DNA of 64,000 bases from Endozoicomonas sp965199185 (GTDB lineage: Bacteria; Pseudomonadota; Gammaproteobacteria; Pseudomonadales; Endozoicomonadaceae), in contig CBDAQW010000003.1 in assembly GCA_965199185.1 (NCBI GenBank), positions 62,001-126,000 of the forward strand, in the 5' to 3' direction. The notes under the pieces were generated by a model. That model did not search any database. It had not been told where the DNA came from and was given only the letters and a program-made list of their open reading frames with translations. A program made the translations under genes and the position numbers. Positions within the stretch are counted from its first letter, which is position 1. The number at the start of each line of letters is the position of its first letter. Of this stretch, positions 55,398-64,000 are shown piece after piece.

Positions 55398-56666
55398 ATG
55401 AATTCACTAGACACAAAGACAGCCACTATAAATGCAACTCAAAACGCTCAAGTCACTGCACCGGATGCCAAGGAGAAAGGTCATTCTGATACGCAATCAA
55501 CCATTACTCAAATCGAGAGTAAAACGGAAAGCTATTTCTCACGATGGAATCACCTTGAAGGCACCGCATTAAAAAAACGCAATATTACATTTGCAAGCCT
55601 TACCACTGCTGCGCTATTCGGTGGACTGACCGTCCTTGCGATCCCTTCTTTAGGCATAACGGCAGCTCTTGCTGTAGCCGGCAGCAGCATTCTCGCAGCC
55701 AGCGCCTCTGCATACGCTGCCAGTTCAATTTTATCTCGCAGCGCCAAGCCCACAAAAGAGGAGGATTTACAGTCCCTCTATTGCAGCGTTCAAGATCATG
55801 AACAAAAGCGCATCGATACAGACAATGACTTACTCAGCACAGTGATAGAGATAGATGAGATGCTAAGCACCTATCAGAAAGATGGTGAACATTATGTGGC
55901 GTTGCAACGTGAAAGAGCAGAGTCAAGGGAAAAAATGAATACTGATTTTTCGAAGGCTGAGGAGACTTACAATGAGAATCATCTTTTATTATTACAGCAA
56001 ATATCTGAATTATATAGCGCGATATACCCAAGCGCAGAAAGCATTCAGCAGCAAAGAGAAAATCAGCTGAAACGGGCAGTCGATAAGGTTAAATCCCAGG
56101 TTAACAACAGCAGGTTAAGCACTGAAGCAAGCCAGGATTTAGCAAAGCAAATCACTGACTACATGAAGGCCAACACCGAGATATCAACTCCTTTATTGGA
56201 TGAGGCCATCAACAATCTTCGGCACGAGCCTACACATTCAGACTCGATAGATAGAAACCTGTTTAATCAACCTGAAGCCGAACAGGAAACCGCCATTGAG
56301 CAATTAGATCAGGCTGTTAAAAATTTCACTGACCTGGGTCTCACCCTTAACACTCGACTGAACCTGCTTCAAGCCATCAACGATTACAGCAACTTACATA
56401 CGCTACTTCCTTATGATGTCAGCTCATTGATAACAAACCTCAACAACACGGAATTGAAACCCATAAAAGAAAGCTTCTACAAGGCAGGCCCAATAGAAGC
56501 AGCTCGCACACAATTAATTGCTGAAAAAACGAAAGCAGAGCAAGAAGTCGAAGATTTCAGAGCCAATCAGAATTCGCTCACTGAGATATACCGTGATGCT
56601 GTATCAAGGGCAGGCAATCCTCTGAACCCAGACCTGCAATCCTTTGCAAAGGAGATTCCATCATAA
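55398..56666 (+). CDS. hydrophobic-hairpin coiled-coil protein, paralogue 1
   Basis: 422 residues from the ATG at 55398, which follows GGAGGTG. The N-terminal part ends IESKTESYFSRWNHLEGTALKKRN. A pair of hydrophobic segments follows (ITFASLTTAALFGGLTVLAI, then ITAALAVAGSSILAASAS) separated by a short PSLG turn. The rest is soluble and helical, ending FYKAGPIEAARTQL and NPDLQSFAKEIPS. The paralogue at 56954 shares the N-terminus, hairpin and C-terminus. No signal peptide is present. The bilobed hairpin recalls membrane-inserted effectors such as chlamydial Inc proteins, but homology is not claimed. Confidence 0.7.
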   Translation: MNSLDTKTATINATQNAQVTAPDAKEKGHSDTQSTITQIESKTESYFSRWNHLEGTALKKRNITFASLTTAALFGGLTVLAIPSLGITAALAVAGSSILAASASAYAASSILSRSAKPTKEEDLQSLYCSVQDHEQKRIDTDNDLLSTVIEIDEMLSTYQKDGEHYVALQRERAESREKMNTDFSKAEETYNENHLLLLQQISELYSAIYPSAESIQQQRENQLKRAVDKVKSQVNNSRLSTEASQDLAKQITDYMKANTEISTPLLDEAINNLRHEPTHSDSIDRNLFNQPEAEQETAIEQLDQAVKNFTDLGLTLNTRLNLLQAINDYSNLHTLLPYDVSSLITNLNNTELKPIKESFYKAGPIEAARTQLIAEKTKAEQEVEDFRANQNSLTEIYRDAVSRAGNPLNPDLQSFAKEIPS

Positions 56667-56953
56667 GTGGCGAATAAACAGGTCGATTTGACGAATTCAG
56701 CACGCTCTGTGCTCTTGCGCTCGCTCATAAGGCATCAAGCCTTTGGGCAACGTAGACCAGGCAGCTGTCAACGATCTTTTTACCTGAATCACTTAGGGTA
56801 GTGGCAGTTTAGAAATTACCACCGTTCGCACTGAACCTGTCGAAGTGCTTGTGCAACATCCTTCGACAAGCTCAGGATGAACAGAGTTTTTGGTCGTTTT
56901 GTATCTGCCACTTCCCCTTAACCCACACATCAAACGCTTTTAAGGAGTAAACT
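56667..56953. repeat. intergenic REP-like element
   Basis: GTTCGCACTGAACCTGTCGAAG (56824-56845) and CTTCGACAAGCTCAGGATGAAC (56861-56882) face each other as an imperfect inverted repeat. The motif resembles the widespread TTCGACAGGCTCAG palindromes of gammaproteobacteria. It lies between the two paralogues. No gene is seen. Confidence 0.65.
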
Positions 56954-58015
56954 ATGACACCAGTAAACACAGCGAATACTCAAATAACCATAGACTCAGG
57001 TAGCAATCCTGATCAGCTAAAAACCATTACCCAGGTCGAAGAAAATACTAAAGGGTATTTTACCCGCTGGGATCACCTCAAAGGGACACAAATAAGAGGG
57101 CGGAACACCGCACTGGCCAGCCTTGCTGCTGCTACGATATTTGGCGGAATGACTGTTCTTGCAGTGCCTGCGCTAGGGGTTACTGTCGGGCTTACTCTGG
57201 CTGTTGGCAGCTTCATTGTAGCTGGAGCTACTACGGGGGCCGCTATTTCACTTTGCAAGCGCAGCGCAAAGCCCGTGAAGAGTGAAGACTTGCTGGCTAT
57301 TTACCAGGGAGTTCATACTCATAACCATCAACTCGCAGAGAGTCTAAAGAACGCTGGTAGTGAAATCCATGACTTAAATAAACAAGAGTTACCTTATCTG
57401 GAAGGCGGGGAGAAGTATAACGATCTTCAAAATGAAAAGACTGAGGCAACAACCAGAATGAACCGAGAATTTGCGAAAGCAAATCGGGAATACATGATGA
57501 CATTTGACCAGCTCACCAATACATTAAACACAACCCTGTTATTGATAAACCTGAACCCACCTCGGAGCGTCACAACGAATACAAGAGAGACAGAAAGAAC
57601 ACCATTATTACAGACTTCCGAAGAACTTTCTGATTCTCCTGAGATGAGACTAATAACAGCTGTTCAGCGTTTTCAAAATGAAGGTGCAAACGATTCAACT
57701 AAAGCAGAGCTAAAAGATGTATTAATCCATTATTACTCCCAAAGGAAACTGTTTTATATGCATGAAGCTTACTCAATCTGCAACCAAATTGACGGAGTTA
57801 GAAATAAACCCAATAAAAGAAATTTCTACCACGCAGGCCCTCTTGAGCAGGCTCACACTGAGATTAGCATCAATAAAATGAAAGCGGATTGGCACCTGAA
57901 AAATCTGGAAAAGCAACAGAATCAGCTTGGCAATACTTACAATTACGCTATTGCCCAGGCAGGTAACAGCATGAGCCCTGATCTGGAAGCTTTTGCAAAG
58001 GAGATTCCGAAGTGA
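56954..58015 (+). CDS. hydrophobic-hairpin coiled-coil protein, paralogue 2
   Basis: 353 residues, starting at the ATG after AAGGAGTAA. TQVEENTKGYFTRWDHLKGTQIRGRN precedes a hydrophobic pair (LAAATIFGGMTVLAVPALG, VGLTLAVGSFIVAGATTGAAI), then CKRSAKPVKSEDLLAIYQGV as in paralogue 1 (SRSAKPTKEEDLQSLYCSV). The middle is shorter. The C-terminus FYHAGPLEQAHTEI, then MSPDLEAFAKEIPK, mirrors paralogue 1. A tandem duplication followed by divergence in the middle is evident. Function unknown. Confidence 0.7.
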   Translation: MTPVNTANTQITIDSGSNPDQLKTITQVEENTKGYFTRWDHLKGTQIRGRNTALASLAAATIFGGMTVLAVPALGVTVGLTLAVGSFIVAGATTGAAISLCKRSAKPVKSEDLLAIYQGVHTHNHQLAESLKNAGSEIHDLNKQELPYLEGGEKYNDLQNEKTEATTRMNREFAKANREYMMTFDQLTNTLNTTLLLINLNPPRSVTTNTRETERTPLLQTSEELSDSPEMRLITAVQRFQNEGANDSTKAELKDVLIHYYSQRKLFYMHEAYSICNQIDGVRNKPNKRNFYHAGPLEQAHTEISINKMKADWHLKNLEKQQNQLGNTYNYAIAQAGNSMSPDLEAFAKEIPK

Positions 58016-58236
58016 CGCTGGGCTCTTGAAAACAATCGCATGGACTTTTTCTGACCAGGGTCTAGGCTCAGTATTCTTGTAATGCTGGCCTAGAGTTCTA
58101 TTTCATTATGCAAATTTGTAACCGAGCCCCGAGATTCACACCCTCTATTTTTGGCATACTATCAACAACACTGAGCGCCAACACAGGTGTTTTCTATCTA
58201 GTCTTCTTTATTGTGTATCTGGATACCGGGGTTGCT

Positions 58237-60060
58237 ATGGAACAAATGTTTTATCCCCCTTTAATGCAACCCGGCAACGTTTTTTCTAAACAGCTCCAAG
58301 CCTGTTCAGCGCCTCCTTTTCCAGGCCTGTTGCCGATTTACAATGATCTTACCAAATACCTTCCTAAACCTTCCGGAGAGCCGGGATTTGACACACCTTC
58401 CACTGCAGCATTGCAAAACCTTCGTGAAGCCAATGAACACAGACAATCTATTGAAGAAAGCGCCAAAGAAAGAGCGACTATCTTTTCAGCAGAAAACTGG
58501 TTTGATAATACAAAACAAAAAAGCGACACTCGTCAGATATCCAAACGTCAAAGTAACCGTTATTCTGAAAGATCATTGGACCATGAAAGCTATCTGAATG
58601 AACTCAATGGCCTGTCAGAAAAAGAGAGGAAAGATAACAAAGCATACCTCAAAAAGTTCAGAGATGATCCTGATGCCTTCAATCAGCCCGGTGTCGCTCA
58701 CGACTATGAGCTGTATCATGAAGCACGGTTGTCCAGTGAATCCTCCGATTCTACTAGCGTAACCGGGCTATTGTCGTACGGCGGCAGTGAAACATCCTCT
58801 TCAACACACTCTGCACCCGAAACAACCGTTACAACAGCAGAAGGCGGGCTGCCTGCCAGCATTATGGAACAGGTATCTGAGGTAGAGTTTGACAACGAAC
58901 ACTTTCACACACTGGCCAGCCATCACCGGGGAGAATTGATCACAACTCAGCTATCAGGGAAATTTGCAGGCACTCTTGATGATTTTATGAATAGAGAATT
59001 TAAAATCATCGTAAACCCTGAAGAAATGGTAGAAAAACAAAAATCCTACCTTGCCATGGCCAAAAAAGAACAAGGATACAGTTGGGTTCCCGAAGAAGAC
59101 ATCGAACACGATATCAAATTATCTCTCATCACAAGAGACGATTTGGACGCTGACAAGAAAGAATTCACGTTTAAACATCAACGTTTTTGGGACACAGAAC
59201 AAGCCTCGATGGATATTTCTATAGATTCCAGCGCCCTGAGTACAGCCATGGCATCCACTGAAGGCTGGAGAGACGAGATGGAAGACCGGCAGTTAGCCAC
59301 AACATTCAACATCCAGTTAGAGGCCAGGAACCAGTCAGTTCCCGTTGGAATTACCGCTATTTTTGATGGACACGGCGGTCGCGAGTGGGCTGACTATTTA
59401 GCCGACCACTTTACAGGCGCATTAAAAAAAGAGCTGGAAGCATTTTGCTCTGAAGGAATAACGGATTTAGCTGTTTATAACGCCATTACCCAGGCCTTTG
59501 TAAAGTTTCATTGGTCAAAAAACGACAAGCGACCAACAAAGTCAGGCAGTACCGCAAATGTTGCCGTATTGATTGACGATCAATTATGGATAGGAAATGC
59601 GGGAGATAGTTCGGCTTATTTAACGTCCCAAGAAGGTAGTGCTGAACGAATCAGCGTCAGAGCATACCCAGGTTCTATTCCATACGAGGCAGCCGTTAAG
59701 AAAAGAGGAGGAATGATTACCTATTTTGGCATACATGCGAGAGTGGCTATCCCTAACAGCCGTAAAACTCTAGGCACTGCCAGCAGTTTTGGTGACGATG
59801 ATTATATGGGCGTCGTCATCGTCCCTCCTGATGTTATAAAAATAAATAAAGAACAATGGCAAGGCAAAAAACTGGTTCAGACTTGTGATGGTATTGACAT
59901 GGTGGCTCCCCAAGCTCTGGGTCGTATCACTGCATCCAGTCAATCCGATCTTGAAGCAGCAGCGAGGCTGGTAAAAACAGCCACGCTCCTTAAATCTACT
60001 GATAATATGAGTGTTTCAGTGACTGATCTGGATCGTTTTTTTAACGATAAAACCAACTGA
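58237..60060 (+). CDS. eukaryote-like PP2C (PPM) protein phosphatase
   Basis: 607 residues from the ATG at 58237 (GGGG upstream). A start at 58108 would add 43 residues with a hydrophobic stretch, but no binding site is seen. The N-terminal ~330 residues are not recognised and include Ser/Thr-rich and charged helical parts. The PP2C domain follows: EGWRDEMEDRQLA, IFDGHGGREWADYLADHF (metal-binding DGHGG), SGSTANVAVLIDDQLWIGNAGDSSAYL, KLVQTCDGIDMV and a final STDNMSV with the metal-binding Asp. It dephosphorylates Ser/Thr. Its neighbours and form suggest an exported effector, but this is inference. Confidence 0.85.
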   Translation: MEQMFYPPLMQPGNVFSKQLQACSAPPFPGLLPIYNDLTKYLPKPSGEPGFDTPSTAALQNLREANEHRQSIEESAKERATIFSAENWFDNTKQKSDTRQISKRQSNRYSERSLDHESYLNELNGLSEKERKDNKAYLKKFRDDPDAFNQPGVAHDYELYHEARLSSESSDSTSVTGLLSYGGSETSSSTHSAPETTVTTAEGGLPASIMEQVSEVEFDNEHFHTLASHHRGELITTQLSGKFAGTLDDFMNREFKIIVNPEEMVEKQKSYLAMAKKEQGYSWVPEEDIEHDIKLSLITRDDLDADKKEFTFKHQRFWDTEQASMDISIDSSALSTAMASTEGWRDEMEDRQLATTFNIQLEARNQSVPVGITAIFDGHGGREWADYLADHFTGALKKELEAFCSEGITDLAVYNAITQAFVKFHWSKNDKRPTKSGSTANVAVLIDDQLWIGNAGDSSAYLTSQEGSAERISVRAYPGSIPYEAAVKKRGGMITYFGIHARVAIPNSRKTLGTASSFGDDDYMGVVIVPPDVIKINKEQWQGKKLVQTCDGIDMVAPQALGRITASSQSDLEAAARLVKTATLLKSTDNMSVSVTDLDRFFNDKTN

Positions 60061-60424
60061 TATTCAGAGGCAACAGCTCTGTATGTACCCAGTCATATGG
60101 AATCGAATATTTCTGGCTTATTGAGCTGGTGCTATGCAATACACAACGACGGGCGCATAGCAAGCTATGTGACCAGAGTTGTGACGAAGCACGACTGCAT
60201 GGATGCAGGAGGTAGAGTAACGCAGGAGCATTCGCCGAGAGCACCTGAACAATGAGTCAGAAAATATGATGTCATATGACCGGGTACTTATATTAGTTGG
60301 TCAATTTCCGTCCCAAAGAAAGGTAGCTACAGGGCACAAGAGCCAACCAACGCATGCTGAAACAATAAAATTCCCGGAGAGCTCACCAAAAGCGAAACCG
60401 CAAACGGCGAATGTCAGTTAACTC
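60061..60424. other. intergenic region, no gene seen
   Basis: A region of low coding appearance between the PP2C gene and tusA. A short minus-strand frame overlapping the PP2C end is a shadow. Confidence 0.35.
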
Positions 60425-60667
60425 TCATCCTGATTTACGGATCAGATAGATATATTGCTGCGCCTCTTCTTTTTGCTCCAGCAGCGTATGATCAAGAAAG
60501 TTGCAGAATTTTGGAATATCCCGCTGGGTAGATGGATCTGTTGCCAGAACTTTTACTACATCACCCGGCTGCATATCCCGCACCTTATTATGCAGCATCA
60601 TCACCGGCTCCGGGCATAAAAGGCCGCAGGTATCCAGTTCATGGGTTATTTCACATTGTTCCGACAT
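60425..60667 (-). CDS. tusA: sulfur carrier protein TusA
   Basis: 80 residues with ITHELDTCGLLCPEPVMMLHNKVRDMQPGDVVKVLATDPSTQRDIPKFCNFLDHTLL. The invariant CPEP Cys carries persulfide from IscS toward the 2-thiouridine pathway. Length matches E. coli TusA (81). It follows the MATE gene by 35 bp on the same strand. Confidence 0.96.
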   Translation of the reverse strand: MSEQCEITHELDTCGLLCPEPVMMLHNKVRDMQPGDVVKVLATDPSTQRDIPKFCNFLDHTLLEQKEEAQQYIYLIRKSG

Positions 60668-60702
60668 AAACTCCTCAAACCAAACTCTTTAAAAAAACGT
60701 CT

Positions 60703-62052
60703 TCAAACCGACTGATCTGGTTGCCAGCCCTGTTTGCTCGATATCCATCGATACACCAACAACAGCCCGATACCTCTGGCTCCCATAAAAAGGGTATAAG
60801 ATAACCAGAGACCATGATTTCCAGCTTGCTGACTCAGATACCAGACTGGCAGAAATACCAGCAATGTGGCAATCAGCATTGTGTGCTGCATCATATCGGT
60901 TCTTACGGCACCAATAAACACACCATCCAGCCAGAAACACCAAACGGCCACCAGCGGCATAACCATCAGCCAGGGCAGATATTGAGCTGCAGTGACAATT
61001 ACCTGTTCATTATTGGTCAATACACTGAGAATCTGGCTTCCGAACAGAGCAAATACCAGCATAAACAAAAGGCCACATACCAGTGAGCAACCGCCCGTGA
61101 CTTTGACCACCTGCCTGAAGCCTACCTGATTTTGTTGCCCCAGTGCCTCGCCGGTTAATGCTTCAGCGGCATGGGCAAAACCATCCAGACCATTGGAGAT
61201 CAACAATAATAGGTTTAACAACAGAGCATTAGCCGCCAGAACATCATCTCCCAGTTGTGCACCCTGAGCGGTAAAAAAGGCCTGAACCCCTAACGAGCAG
61301 ATGGTTCTGACAAATAGATGGCGATTCAACAATAGCAATCGTTTCATGGACGCCAGATTCAGCAACATTGCACGGGTAAACCGACCCGCTTCATGACTTA
61401 AAATCTGACGGACCAGCCATAACCCCAACCCAAGTGCTGCATAATCTGCAATCACTGTTGCCAGAGCTACGCCTTTGGTTTGCATACCCAAACCAAGGAC
61501 AAACAACAGATCAAGAAGAATGTTAATGCCATTGCCCAGAACCAGTATTAGCAATGGCCCTTTGGGTTTTTGCATACCGATCAGCCAGCCAATCAAGGCA
61601 TAGTTAATTAATGCGGCGGGTGCGGAGAAGATTCGCACCTGAAAATAGATTTTTGCCTGTTCAGCCACCTCCGGACTTGCCTCAAATAACGGCAAGCCAA
61701 GCGTGAGAACCCAAGGTGAGAGCAACAACAAGCAAAGGCTGACCACCAACGCCATGATGACCGATTGTGACAACCATTGCCTCAACGCCCAAACATCTTC
61801 TCTGCCTTTCGCCTGTGCCACCAGTCCGGTGGTTCCCATACGCAGAAAACCAAAGGCCCAAAAGATCATACTGAATATGGTCGCGGCGATAGCAACACCG
61901 CCAAGATATTCCGACGACGGCAGATGCCCGAGGACACCGGCATCCACCAACCCGAGCAAAGGCACAGAAATATTAGAAAGAATGGCAGGCCAGGCAAAAT
62001 GCCAGACGCGCCGATACAGTGCGGAATCCATGAACAAACAACAGCTCAACAT
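60703..62052 (-). CDS. MATE-family efflux transporter (DinF-like)
   Basis: 449 residues; a start at 62031 (MDSALYRRVW) is also possible. Twelve hydrophobic segments are visible. The opening RVWHFAWPAILSNISVPLLGLVDAGVLGHLPSSEYLGGVAIA and the middle LLLNLASMKRLLLLNRHLFVRTICSLGVQAFFTAQGAQLGDDVLAANALLLNL match the DinF group. Such transporters expel cationic drugs using Na+ or H+. The substrate is unknown. It shares a strand with tusA and may be co-transcribed. Confidence 0.9.
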   Translation of the reverse strand: MLSCCLFMDSALYRRVWHFAWPAILSNISVPLLGLVDAGVLGHLPSSEYLGGVAIAATIFSMIFWAFGFLRMGTTGLVAQAKGREDVWALRQWLSQSVIMALVVSLCLLLLSPWVLTLGLPLFEASPEVAEQAKIYFQVRIFSAPAALINYALIGWLIGMQKPKGPLLILVLGNGINILLDLLFVLGLGMQTKGVALATVIADYAALGLGLWLVRQILSHEAGRFTRAMLLNLASMKRLLLLNRHLFVRTICSLGVQAFFTAQGAQLGDDVLAANALLLNLLLLISNGLDGFAHAAEALTGEALGQQNQVGFRQVVKVTGGCSLVCGLLFMLVFALFGSQILSVLTNNEQVIVTAAQYLPWLMVMPLVAVWCFWLDGVFIGAVRTDMMQHTMLIATLLVFLPVWYLSQQAGNHGLWLSYTLFMGARGIGLLLVYRWISSKQGWQPDQSV

Positions 62053-62131
62053 GATTGGAAACCGGTTATTTTATAGCTCTTTAGTGCTAATAAGCATCCC
62101 TACAATCAGAGGAAATGCATCATTTAACAAC

Positions 62132-62159
62132 AAAAAAGAGAGCATTAGCTCTCTTTTTT
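62132..62159 (-). terminator. bidirectional Rho-independent terminator
   Basis: AAAAAAGAGAGC / GCTCTCTTTTTT with an ATTA loop lies 38 bp behind the HU-like gene stop and ahead of the MATE gene. It has U tracts on both strands. Confidence 0.9.
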
Positions 62160-62196
62160 AGAATGAGTGAATTATATACGACAGATCGATTGTCGA

Positions 62197-62538
62197 TCAG
62201 GAAGATGCAAATTCTTTCAGTTTCTTCAAAGGTCTGACCTTTACCTGAATAGAAGCGGGTTTAGCCGCTACATCCATGACCTCACCCGGCTTAAATGGAT
62301 TAGGCACACCTTTACGGGCTTTTTGAGCGGGTTTTTTCTTGGTCACAATTTTCAGCAAGCCGGGCAATGTAAATTCACCGCAGCCACGTTTTTTGATATG
62401 ACGCTCAATAAGCTCACCCAGCTCATCCATCACCATATTCACCTGCTTACGTGAAAGGCCTGAATTCTCAGCAATTTCTGCCACCATCTGGGTTTTACTG
62501 TATTTATCTTTAATTGCAGGTGCTTTTTTAGCGGCCAT
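62197..62538 (-). CDS. HU-family DNA-binding protein
   Basis: 113 residues from ATG 62538 with AGGAG seven bases upstream. The Lys/Ala-rich N-terminal extension (MAAKKAPAIKDKYSK) is followed by the HU core: TQMVAEIAENSGLSRKQVNMVMDELGELIERHIKKRGCGEFTLPGLLKIVTKKKPAQKARKGVPNPFKPGEVM. The arm has PNPFKPGE, close to the usual NPxTGE. It is longer than HU (90), and this short-tailed variant occurs in several gammaproteobacteria. It bends or packs DNA. Confidence 0.92.
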   Translation of the reverse strand: MAAKKAPAIKDKYSKTQMVAEIAENSGLSRKQVNMVMDELGELIERHIKKRGCGEFTLPGLLKIVTKKKPAQKARKGVPNPFKPGEVMDVAAKPASIQVKVRPLKKLKEFASS

Positions 62539-63048
62539 GCTATTTCTCCTGAAAAATCCATTTAAAAAGGCGCTGACTGTTAGTACCAGTGCTTGCAAAT
62601 ACAGAGCTGAAACTCTGCCGCATAAAATATCAGCCACAACTCCTGGCAGATTAAGCACTCCACGAAATGACCGCAATAATTCATCACGACTAAAAAACAA
62701 CAAACGATCACTTGATAAGATCGTTAAAAGAGCCGGTAAAACCAGAACGGAATTTAATGAAGCACCTAGAACCACTATAAACTCAGCTTTTTTTAACGTC
62801 GAGTGTTTTTTCAACAAAATCTGTATTTTTTTAACTCGTTTCCTACCCCATAAATAAGGCTACCACCTGAGCGTAAAAATTTGAGGTTATTGCCGGTTAG
62901 CGTTACATTAAAAGACTTAAAAAGTAACGTATTGGTTATTGCCTGATTGGTATTTTAGTACCGTATCATTGAAAAATTAAAACAACTTCGGCATTTGGGT
63001 AATAACAGTACTATTTTATTCGATTCAGATAACAAATAAAGGGATCAC
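62539..63048. other. intergenic region between the HU-like and cold-shock genes
   Basis: 510 bp without a supported gene. It should carry the HU-like promoter on the minus strand and the cold-shock gene promoter on the plus strand. AAAGGGATCAC precedes the GTG start at 63049. Confidence 0.4.
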
Positions 63049-63663
63049 GTGTTGAAGCTTCTTAAAATATTTCATGCTCTGTTCGGTGTTTTGGCCCTGA
63101 CACTGACATTAGCGCTAGCTAATGATCTGGTTCAGTTAACGGCTGCTCGCATCGACTTTAACTCTTCAGCTGTACTTATTCTTATGGCTGTTGCCTTGTG
63201 TAACCTACTAATGGCGGCACCCTCTTTTTTGGGTACTACAACAAAAAACCTGCTTCAGATCATCGCTTCGAAAGCCGTACTTCTCAGCACGATTCTTTCA
63301 ACATGGTCCGTGGTTGAAATGAACAGCAAATTACTGGGACACTCTAATGAACTACTGGCCATTATTGTTTTGGTTTCCGGTGTTTTACTGCACTTTCTGC
63401 TGAATATTACCACCTCCGACACCTCGGTAGTCTCTATTGATCATTCGGATAGGGAAACCGGTACTGTTAAATGGTTCAACATCACCAAAGGCTTTGGCTT
63501 TATAACGCGGGACAGTGGTGAGGACGTATTCGTTCATTACCGCGCTATTCGTGGTGAGGGGCATCGAACACTGTCTGAAGGGCAGCGGGTTGAGTTTATC
63601 GTCGTTGATAAAGATAAAGGCTTACAGGCAGAAGACGTTATTGCAGCTCCAAAAGGTCGATAA
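63049..63663 (+). CDS. membrane-anchored cold-shock-domain protein
   Basis: 204 residues starting with GTG (AAAGGGA upstream). The first ~125 residues hold four hydrophobic segments (for example IFHALFGVLALTLTLALA and LLAIIVLVSGVLLHFLL). The last 70 residues are a complete cold-shock domain: GTVKWFNITKGFGFITRDSGEDVFVHYRAIRGEGHRTLSEGQRVEFIVVDKDKGLQAEDVI, with RNP1 (KGFGFI) and RNP2 (VFVHY). It likely binds single-stranded nucleic acid at the membrane. The fusion is known in some gammaproteobacteria but is not the usual small Csp. Confidence 0.9.
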   Translation: MLKLLKIFHALFGVLALTLTLALANDLVQLTAARIDFNSSAVLILMAVALCNLLMAAPSFLGTTTKNLLQIIASKAVLLSTILSTWSVVEMNSKLLGHSNELLAIIVLVSGVLLHFLLNITTSDTSVVSIDHSDRETGTVKWFNITKGFGFITRDSGEDVFVHYRAIRGEGHRTLSEGQRVEFIVVDKDKGLQAEDVIAAPKGR

Positions 63664-63673
63664 TTGCCTCAAT

Positions 63674-63707
63674 GTAAGTCGGAATCGGCTTGCCGGTTCC
63701 GACTTAC
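63674..63707 (+). terminator. Rho-independent-type hairpin after the cold-shock gene
   Basis: GTAAGTCGGAATCGGC / GCCGGTTCCGACTTAC forms a 16-bp stem with a TT loop and one T-G pair. It starts 11 bp after the stop. No strong T run follows; it also separates the convergent slyX. Confidence 0.7.
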
Positions 63708-63737
63708 AATAAGCTAATTGGACCGGTTAACAACGGA

Positions 63738-63944
63738 TTAATAATGCGGTGGAGGCGGTTCTTCTTCCTGAACAGCTTCAAGCTGCTCAGTCGCCATGGA
63801 CTCTAGCCGCTTTTTCAATTGCTCAACAGCCATAGTCAATTCATCAATCTGTTTTTGTTGGCGCGTCACCACATCATTTAATTGAGCCAGGGTATCTTCC
63901 TGAAAGCTCATTTGAGTCTGTAATTCAACCAGTTCATCTGTCAT
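63738..63944 (-). CDS. slyX: SlyX family protein
   Basis: 68 residues, predicted coiled coil: LVELQTQMSFQEDTLAQLNDVVTRQQKQIDELTMAVEQLKKRLESM, ending in the Pro-rich PPPPHY typical of SlyX. Its function is unknown. It is convergent to the cold-shock gene. Confidence 0.94.
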   Translation of the reverse strand: MTDELVELQTQMSFQEDTLAQLNDVVTRQQKQIDELTMAVEQLKKRLESMATEQLEAVQEEEPPPPHY

Positions 63945-64000
63945 AGCGACTGCTCCGAAACATCTGACACAAACCTGAAAGGTGCACCTAATACGCCATG

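Noticed and set aside
56824..56882. Rho-independent terminator of paralogue 1
   Set aside because: The palindrome lacks a T run and matches the common REP-type motif, so I call it a repeat instead.
62197..62817. A 206-residue HU fusion protein
   Set aside because: The HU-like protein has a clear ATG with AGGAG at 62538. The upstream extension has no conserved sequence.

Overview
The window looks like a chromosomal segment of a host-associated gammaproteobacterium of the Endozoicomonadaceae type (Oceanospirillales). The conserved blocks have gammaproteobacterial content and order: queA-tgt-yajC-secD-secF, rsmI / lpoA-yraN-diaA-dolP, sspA-sspB, grcA, tusA and slyX. Between them lie many insertion sequences and several AT-rich genes with eukaryote-like domains. 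The family assignment is inference. One intranuclear mussel parasite in this family, Candidatus Endonucleobacter, is known to me for carrying apoptosis inhibitors, and this fits a gene remnant found here.

Region 1 (1-12.4 kb) is a stretch of integron gene-cassette array. Five attC sites are visible, plus the 3' remnant of another. They bound cassettes that include a DUF3883 nuclease-like gene, a LysE-type exporter, a membrane-protein remnant and two cassette types that each occur twice. No integrase is in the window. The array has been invaded by a nested pile of an IS4-superfamily element (367-4470) holding an IS4 copy and an ISAs1 copy, by a second ISAs1, and by IS66 abutting an IS630 remnant.

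Region 2 (12.4-32.6 kb) starts with a 2001-residue coiled-coil protein that ends in two related OTU-like domains. Then come rsuA, the secF/secD/yajC/tgt/queA cluster (minus strand), tRNA-Leu(CAA), a complete LapE/LapB/LapC-like type I secretion operon, and a secreted bulb-type lectin.

Region 3 (32.8-46.8 kb) is a second rearrangement zone. It holds the 3' part of an IAP-type gene (BIR end, UBA-like segment, RING) cut by an IS3 element, IS3 and IS21 remnants, a degenerate piece of the rnpB 3' end, a third ISAs1, a 684-residue protein with a duplicated domain, a second IS4 copy, and a mosaic of truncated genes including a GNAT acetyltransferase and a Tn3-like tail. A 72-bp MITE with the ends of the first IS also lies here.

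Region 4 (46.9-64 kb) is mostly core genome: rnpB, rsmI, lpoA-yraN-diaA-dolP, grcA, an OmpA/TSP3 lipoprotein, sspA-sspB, tusA, a MATE transporter, an HU-family protein, a membrane-anchored cold-shock protein and slyX. It is interrupted by a probable host-interaction island (55.4-60.1 kb) with two paralogous hydrophobic-hairpin proteins and a eukaryote-like PP2C phosphatase.
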